From positions 1-37,626 of the forward strand of contig CAJYIY010000009.1 of the NCBI GenBank assembly GCA_913775305.1: a stretch of 37,626 nt of DNA. The letters are read 5' to 3'. The notes under the pieces are model-generated. The model saw only the letters and a program-made list of their open reading frames with translations. It was not told where the DNA came from and made no database searches. The DNA comes from an uncultured Erwinia sp. (GTDB taxonomy: Bacteria; Pseudomonadota; Gammaproteobacteria; Enterobacterales; Enterobacteriaceae). The translations under genes and the position numbers were made by a program. Every line of letters starts with the position of its first letter. Within the stretch, counting starts at the first letter, position 1. Of the stretch, positions 33,536 through 37,626 are shown piece by piece.

Positions 33536-33751
33536 ATGAGCATTCACCACTACCTGTTAAAGTTCCGCAAGGTTAACAACCCTGAAAGTCTGGAAAAACT
33601 TTTCGATCATCTCAATTATACGCTGACGGATGAGAGTGAAATCATATTAATGTATCGTGCAGCCGATCATCGCCGTGCAGAGCTGGCTTCTGGCGGTCGT
33701 TTGTTCGACCCGGGCTGCGTACCGAAATCGCTCTGGCACTATGTCCTCTGA
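33536..33751 (+). CDS. cnu: Cnu (YdgT), Hha-family nucleoid co-regulator
   Basis: A 71-residue Hha/YmoA-family protein that lacks its own strong DNA binding and acts by joining H-NS or StpA to silence AT-rich, often horizontally acquired genes; E. coli Cnu also binds near oriC. Length equals E. coli YdgT. The core [26 protein letters not shown] and the near-invariant [20 protein letters not shown] and VPKSLWHYV are diagnostic. The ATG at 33536 follows the weak sequence CGGCCCTG. It marks the return to conserved backbone after the inserted sugar block. Confidence 0.95.
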   Translation: MSIHHYLLKFRKVNNPESLEKLFDHLNYTLTDESEIILMYRAADHRRAELASGGRLFDPGCVPKSLWHYVL

Positions 33752-33860
33752 GCCAGCGTAAGCCGCCTCCGCCTGGTGATTCTCCGGGCGAATTTCCGTA
33801 TAGTGCGCTTCTATTGATGCGAAAATATCGCATTCATTCTGGCTATATTAAGGACTTCGC

Positions 33861-34301
33861 GTGGCTGTAGATCCCAAAATTCGCATCGGAGGCTGGCTGC
33901 TGGTGCCGCTGGCCTGGCTGATTATGACCCTGTTGACCAGCGCCCTGGTGATGGCACTGTACCTCAGTGCCCTTTTTGACCCCGCCATGCGTCATCAGCT
34001 TATGATGCAGGAAAGCCCGGTATTGATGAGCTGGGGATTGTCTCTGCTGACCTCGACGCTGGTGTGGTGTTATTCCTGCTGGGTGACATGGATTTTCTGC
34101 AAACGCTCCCGTCGCCTGCCTCGCCATTATATTATCTGGCTGCTGATTACCGTTCTGCTGGCGGTGAAAACCTTTGCTTTTGCGCCGGTCGCCGACAGCC
34201 GCGCGGTTCAGACGCTACTGGTTGCCCTGCTGGCGGCAGGCATCCTCGTTCCCTATTTCAAGCGTTCGCAGCGGGTGAAGAACACCTTCACTGCCGAATA
34301 G
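33861..34301 (+). CDS. ydgK: YdgK, DUF2569 inner-membrane protein
   Basis: A 146-residue membrane protein of the DUF2569 family with four predicted helices (about residues 9-37, 54-80, 90-108 and 114-130). The N-terminal IGGWLLVPLAWLI is the family hallmark. The start is a GTG at 33861 with AAGGA at 33850-33854. Function is unknown. In E. coli ydgK also lies between cnu and rsxA. A small hairpin ATGCGA/TCGCAT precedes it (about 33818-33834). Confidence 0.85.
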   Translation: MAVDPKIRIGGWLLVPLAWLIMTLLTSALVMALYLSALFDPAMRHQLMMQESPVLMSWGLSLLTSTLVWCYSCWVTWIFCKRSRRLPRHYIIWLLITVLLAVKTFAFAPVADSRAVQTLLVALLAAGILVPYFKRSQRVKNTFTAE

Positions 34302-34333
34302 TGCTGTAAAAATCGTCAAGAATTTAATCGTGA

Positions 34334-34362
34334 GTGCGCTGTAACGACCCCGGATAGCGCAC
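34334..34362. other. Inverted repeat upstream of rsxA (distal)
   Basis: GTGCGCT (34334-34340) and AGCGCAC (34356-34362) are perfect 7-bp arms around 15 bp, in the 213-bp gap between ydgK and rsxA. It may be a ydgK 3' structure or an operator. Confidence 0.35.
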
Positions 34363-34399
34363 AACGGTTGTGGTCACGTCGGCAATATCCGATAATATC

Positions 34400-34423
34400 G
34401 CGCTGCAATTTACGCTGCAGCGC
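34400..34423. other. Inverted repeat upstream of rsxA (proximal)
   Basis: GCGCTGCA (34400-34407) and TGCAGCGC (34416-34423) are perfect 8-bp arms with an 8-bp spacer, about 90 bp before rsxA. No T-run follows. A role in rsx control is possible but unproven. Confidence 0.35.
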
Positions 34424-34514
34424 TGATAGTCCGCGTGAGGGGTGCCGCCGATTATCAGCACGGATCCTCCGGGGCTGCTAAAATCTGCTCTTCCTTATTT
34501 TTTCAGGCATAAGA

Positions 34515-35096
34515 ATGACCGATTACCTGCTTCTTTTTATTGGCACAGTGCTGGTGAATAACTTCGTTCTGGTGAAGTTTCTTGGCCTGTGTCCCTTTAT
34601 GGGCGTTTCCAAAAAGCTGGAAACGGCCATCGGTATGGGGCTGGCCACCACATTCGTGATCACTCTGGCATCGATCTGCGCGTGGCTGGTAAACCATCTG
34701 ATCCTGCTGCCGCTCGATCTGGTCTATCTGCGTACCATGGCCTATATCCTGGTGATTGCCGTGGTGGTGCAGTTCACCGAAATGGTGGTGCGCAAAACCA
34801 GCCCCGATTTATACCGGCTGCTGGGGATCTTCCTGCCGCTGATTACCACTAACTGTGCCGTACTGGGCGTACCGCTACTCAGCGTTAATCTGAATCACAC
34901 TTTCCTGCAGGCCGCGCTGTACGGCTTCAGCGCCTCGCTCGGCTTCTCGCTGGTAATGGTGCTGTTTGCCGGTATTCGTGAACGCCTGGTGCTGGCCGAT
35001 GTTCCTGCTCCGTTTAAGGGGTCCTCTATTGCGCTGGTGACCGCCGGCTTGATGGCGCTGGCCTTTATGGGCTTCACCGGATTGGTGAAATTCTGA
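34515..35096 (+). CDS. rsxA: Electron transport complex subunit RsxA
   Basis: RsxA is an integral membrane subunit of the Rsx/Rnf complex, which moves electrons across or within the inner membrane and keeps SoxR reduced (inactive). The product is 193 residues, as in E. coli, with six membrane helices in NqrE-like arrangement. [26 protein letters not shown] and [15 protein letters not shown] carry the conserved cysteines (near residues 26 and 113) proposed to bind an intramembrane iron-sulfur centre. The ATG at 34515 follows AGGCATAAGA. Its stop overlaps the rsxB start by one base (TGATG). Confidence 0.96.
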   Translation: MTDYLLLFIGTVLVNNFVLVKFLGLCPFMGVSKKLETAIGMGLATTFVITLASICAWLVNHLILLPLDLVYLRTMAYILVIAVVVQFTEMVVRKTSPDLYRLLGIFLPLITTNCAVLGVPLLSVNLNHTFLQAALYGFSASLGFSLVMVLFAGIRERLVLADVPAPFKGSSIALVTAGLMALAFMGFTGLVKF

Positions 35097-35671
35097 TGTC
35101 GGCGATTTGGATTGCTATTGCAGTATTAAGCGCCCTCAGCCTGGTGTTTGGTGCTCTGTTGGGCTATGCCTCGCGCCGGTTTAAGGTGGAAGAAGATCCG
35201 ATCGTTGAGCAGATCGATGCGCTGCTGCCTCAGAGTCAGTGCGGCCAGTGTACCTATCCCGGCTGTCGTCCCTACGCTGAAGCGGTCGCCAACGGCGGCG
35301 AGATGATTAACAAATGCGCCCCGGGCGGAGAGCAGACAATGCTCAAGCTGGCAGCGTTGCTGAACGTCGAGCCGCAGCCGCTGGGCGATGAGGCCGAGCT
35401 GGCACCCGAGCGTAAAGTGGCCTGGATTGACGAAGCGAACTGTATCGGCTGCACCAAATGCATTCAGGCCTGTCCGGTTGATGCTATCGTCGGCGCCACC
35501 CGCGCGATGCATACCGTACTGACCGATGTCTGTACCGGTTGCGATCTTTGCGTAGCCCCCTGCCCGACCGACTGCATAGAAATGCGCCCGGTTGCGACCA
35601 CCACCGCCAACTGGAAATGGGATCTGCAAACCATCCCGGTTCGGGTTATTCCTGTAGATACTCATGCTTAA
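35096..35671 (+). CDS. rsxB: Electron transport complex iron-sulfur subunit RsxB
   Basis: RsxB is the ferredoxin-like subunit of the Rsx complex, 191 residues. An N-terminal membrane anchor ([20 protein letters not shown]) is followed by a 4Fe-4S domain ([19 protein letters not shown], with a further Cys in NKCAPGG) and two ferredoxin 4Fe-4S motifs [12 protein letters not shown] (about residues 117-128) and [12 protein letters not shown] (about 147-158). All cluster cysteines are present. It overlaps rsxA by one base and rsxC by 8 bases, typical of this coupled operon. Confidence 0.96.
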   Translation: MSAIWIAIAVLSALSLVFGALLGYASRRFKVEEDPIVEQIDALLPQSQCGQCTYPGCRPYAEAVANGGEMINKCAPGGEQTMLKLAALLNVEPQPLGDEAELAPERKVAWIDEANCIGCTKCIQACPVDAIVGATRAMHTVLTDVCTGCDLCVAPCPTDCIEMRPVATTTANWKWDLQTIPVRVIPVDTHA

Positions 35672-37626
35672 TCTGTTCAAACGATTTAAACAAAACGCCA
35701 TCTGGGACTTCCAGGGCGGTATTCATCCCCCGGAGATGAAAACCCAGTCTAACGGTACGCCGCTGCGTCAGCTGCCGCTGCCCGACCGCTTTATCCTGCC
35801 GCTGAAGCAGCATATCGGTAGCGAAGGTGAAATTTGCGTACGTCCCGGCGACAAGGTTCTGCGCGGGCAGCCTCTGACCTTCGGCAATGGCCGTATGCTG
35901 CCGGTTCACGCTCCGACGTCCGGTACGGTGAGTAAAATCGCTCCGCATATGACCGCGCACCCTTCGGCGCTGGCTGAGATGTGTATTTTTATTACTCCCG
36001 ATGGTGAAGACCGCTGGTGCGAAAAACAGACGGTCAGCGACTATCGTCTGCTGGATCGCAGTGACGTTGTGGCGCGCGTGCATCAGGCCGGCGTTGCGGG
36101 TCTGGGGGGAGCGGGATTCCCTACGGCAACCAAGCTGAAAGGCGGTCTGCGCGGGGTTGACACGCTGATTATCAACGCCGCGGAGTGTGAGCCTTATATC
36201 ACTGCCGATGATCGTCTGATGCAGGACTGCGCCGCCGAAGTACTGGAAGGCAGCCGTATTCTGGCATGGGTCCTTAACGCCGGGCGCGTGCTGATTGGCA
36301 TTGAAGATAACAAACCGGAAGCGATTGCCGCGCTGAAAACCGCACTTGGCAACGCGCGCGATCTGCAAATACGGGTGATCCCGACCAAGTATCCCTCCGG
36401 CGGTGCTAAACAGCTCACCCAGATACTGACGGGTAAAGAAGTGCCTCACGGCGGTCGCTCCACCGACATTGGTGTGCTGATGCAGAACGTGGGGACCGCT
36501 TTCGCAGTCAAACGCGCAGTGATCGACGGTGAGCCGCTTACCGAACGCGTGGTGACGCTGACCGGGGACGCCGTCAGGCGACCTGGTAACGTCTGGGGAC
36601 GCCTCGGTACCCCCGTCAGCTATTTGCTTCAGCAGGCAGATTTCGAACCGGGCAGCGATCAGATGGTGGTGATGGGGGGGCCGCTGATGGGCTTTACCCT
36701 GCCGTCGCTTGACGTGCCGGTCACCAAAATCACCAACTGCATCCTGGCTCCTTCTGCCAGTGAGACGGGGGCCAGTGAGCCGGAAAAGAGCTGCATCCGC
36801 TGTAGCGCCTGCGCCGACGCCTGTCCGGCAGGACTGCTGCCGCAGCAGCTTTACTGGTACAGCCGCGGTGGCGATCATGATAAGGCGCGCGAGCACAATA
36901 TCGCCGACTGCATCGAATGCGGTGCCTGCGCCTATGTCTGCCCGAGCAATATTCCGCTGGTGCAGTATTATCGCCAGGAAAAAGCCGAGATTCAGGCCAT
37001 CGATCTGGAGGCAGAACGTAACGCACAGGCGAAAGCCCGCTTTGAAGCCCGCCAGCTGCGTCTTGAACGTGAAAAACAGGCGCGGGAAGCGAAGCATCAG
37101 CAGGCGAAACGAACCGTTGCGGCCAGCGATGCCGATGCCCTGAACGCCGCCCGCGAACGCGTTAAGGCAAAACAGCAGCAGAGCAACGTTGCCGACGCCG
37201 TCATCCCGGAAGCGAATGAACGTCCGGCTGACGATGCCGCACGTGCTGCGCTGCGCGAGGCGCGGCTGGCCGAAGCGAAAGCTCGCCAGGCTGAGAAGCA
37301 AGCCACTACCGAACCAGCAACCCGACAGGCTGAAGATCCGCGCAAAGCTGCTGTTGCCGCCGCCATTGCCCGTGCTAAGGCGAAGAAAGCGCCTCAGGCG
37401 GCTGATGCGGCGCCAGACACTGCGCTTGCGCAGCCTGAATCTGCGGCTGAAGCGGCTGCTGAAGATCCGCGTAAGGCAGCGGTTGCCGCCGCCATCGCCC
37501 GTGCGAAGGCGAAGAAAGCGGCTCAGGCGGGTGACGCGACGCCAGACGCTCCGGTTGCGCAGCCTGAACCCGCTGCTGAAATGGCTGCTGAAGATCCGCG
37601 TAAGGCGGCGATTGCCGCCGCCATCG
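35664..37626 (+). CDS. rsxC: Electron transport complex subunit RsxC (cut by window edge)
   Basis: RsxC is the NADH- and FMN-linked peripheral subunit that starts electron flow in the Rsx complex. The frame starts at ATG 35664 ([20 protein letters not shown]), overlapping rsxB, and is open to the last base (654 residues seen). The Rnf/Nqr-type flavin/NADH domain shows [16 protein letters not shown] (about residues 149-164), [17 protein letters not shown] and [16 protein letters not shown]. Two 4Fe-4S motifs are [12 protein letters not shown] and [12 protein letters not shown]. From about residue 450 the protein becomes an Ala/Lys/Arg/Glu-rich helical tail, ending in 43-residue repeats ([19 protein letters not shown]) that continue past the window. 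E. coli RsxC is about 740 residues; the full length here cannot be told. Confidence 0.95.
   Translation, partial: MLNLFKRFKQNAIWDFQGGIHPPEMKTQSNGTPLRQLPLPDRFILPLKQHIGSEGEICVRPGDKVLRGQPLTFGNGRMLPVHAPTSGTVSKIAPHMTAHPSALAEMCIFITPDGEDRWCEKQTVSDYRLLDRSDVVARVHQAGVAGLGGAGFPTATKLKGGLRGVDTLIINAAECEPYITADDRLMQDCAAEVLEGSRILAWVLNAGRVLIGIEDNKPEAIAALKTALGNARDLQIRVIPTKYPSGGAKQLTQILTGKEVPHGGRSTDIGVLMQNVGTAFAVKRAVIDGEPLTERVVTLTGDAVRRPGNVWGRLGTPVSYLLQQADFEPGSDQMVVMGGPLMGFTLPSLDVPVTKITNCILAPSASETGASEPEKSCIRCSACADACPAGLLPQQLYWYSRGGDHDKAREHNIADCIECGACAYVCPSNIPLVQYYRQEKAEIQAIDLEAERNAQAKARFEARQLRLEREKQAREAKHQQAKRTVAASDADALNAARERVKAKQQQSNVADAVIPEANERPADDAARAALREARLAEAKARQAEKQATTEPATRQAEDPRKAAVAAAIARAKAKKAPQAADAAPDTALAQPESAAEAAAEDPRKAAVAAAIARAKAKKAAQAGDATPDAPVAQPEPAAEMAAEDPRKAAIAAAI
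37332..37626 (+). repeat. 129-bp in-frame tandem repeat in rsxC tail
   Basis: Repeat units begin at 37332, 37461 and 37590, exactly 129 bp (43 codons) apart, and the array is cut by the window end. Each unit encodes EDPRKAA(V/I)[11 protein letters not shown] plus an acidic/Pro/Ala linker. DNA identity between units is high in the helical part and lower in the linker. Such arrays expand and contract by slippage or recombination. Confidence 0.9.

Noticed and set aside
35646..37301. 551-codon open frame on the minus strand opposite rsxB/rsxC
   Set aside because: It lies wholly antisense to rsxC, which has clear family motifs and continues to the window edge. The translated antisense product has no recognisable domain and no ribosome-binding site; it is a by-product of the GC-rich codon pattern.
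1..37626. CRISPR arrays, tRNA or rRNA genes, insertion sequences, phage genes
   Set aside because: I looked for regularly spaced short repeats, tRNA-like cloverleaf ends, transposase or integrase frames and found none. The only tandem repeat is the in-frame rsxC array.

Overview
The window reads as part of the chromosomal replication-terminus region of a member of the Enterobacterales. Most products are close relatives of Escherichia coli proteins, judged from remembered sequences. The gene order is a condensed version of the E. coli ydfG to rsx segment. Direct terminus marks are tus with a Ter site at its promoter and four exact matS (MatP-site) sequences. The loss of E. coli segments (fumA, rstAB, uid, mal, blr) and the sugar clusters fit an Erwinia/Pantoea-type genome, but genus is inference only.

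Layout. 1-676: start of guaD (guanine deaminase, minus strand, cut by the window edge), behind a candidate sigma-54 promoter with an upstream inverted repeat. 1149-3158: ydfG, ynfA, ynfB, ynfD. 3220-7964 (minus strand): a 14-TM DHA2-type efflux pump, bioD2, mlc and the LysR gene ynfL. 8069-16233: ynfM, tus, fumC (minus), manA, ydgA, add. 16344-17384: ydgJ (minus). 33536-37626: cnu, ydgK, rsxA, rsxB and partial rsxC; the rsxC 3' end lies in a 129-bp tandem repeat cut by the window edge.

Between ydgJ and cnu, which in E. coli are separated only by blr, lies a carbohydrate/amide block of about 16 kb (17.4-33.5 kb). It holds (a) an L-arabinose system: minus-strand operon araF-araG-araH-araC facing araB-araA, with no araD; (b) a GltS-like membrane carrier followed by an M20D amidohydrolase, apparently a two-gene uptake-and-hydrolysis unit of unknown substrate; (c) the galactofuranose-type ABC importer ytfQ-ytfR-ytfT-yjfF on the minus strand.

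How the parts work together. The ara genes import L-arabinose and convert it to L-ribulose 5-phosphate; the epimerase must be elsewhere. ManA, Mlc, CRP-like sites, AraC half-sites and GalR-type operators tie the region to sugar control. GuaD and Add belong to purine salvage or catabolism. Tus-Ter and matS organise termination. The rsx genes encode a membrane electron-transfer complex that resets SoxR. The most unusual observations are the dense matS cluster, the guaD sigma-54/UAS architecture, the araC placement with missing araD, the large palindrome before add, and the GltS-like/M20D pair.
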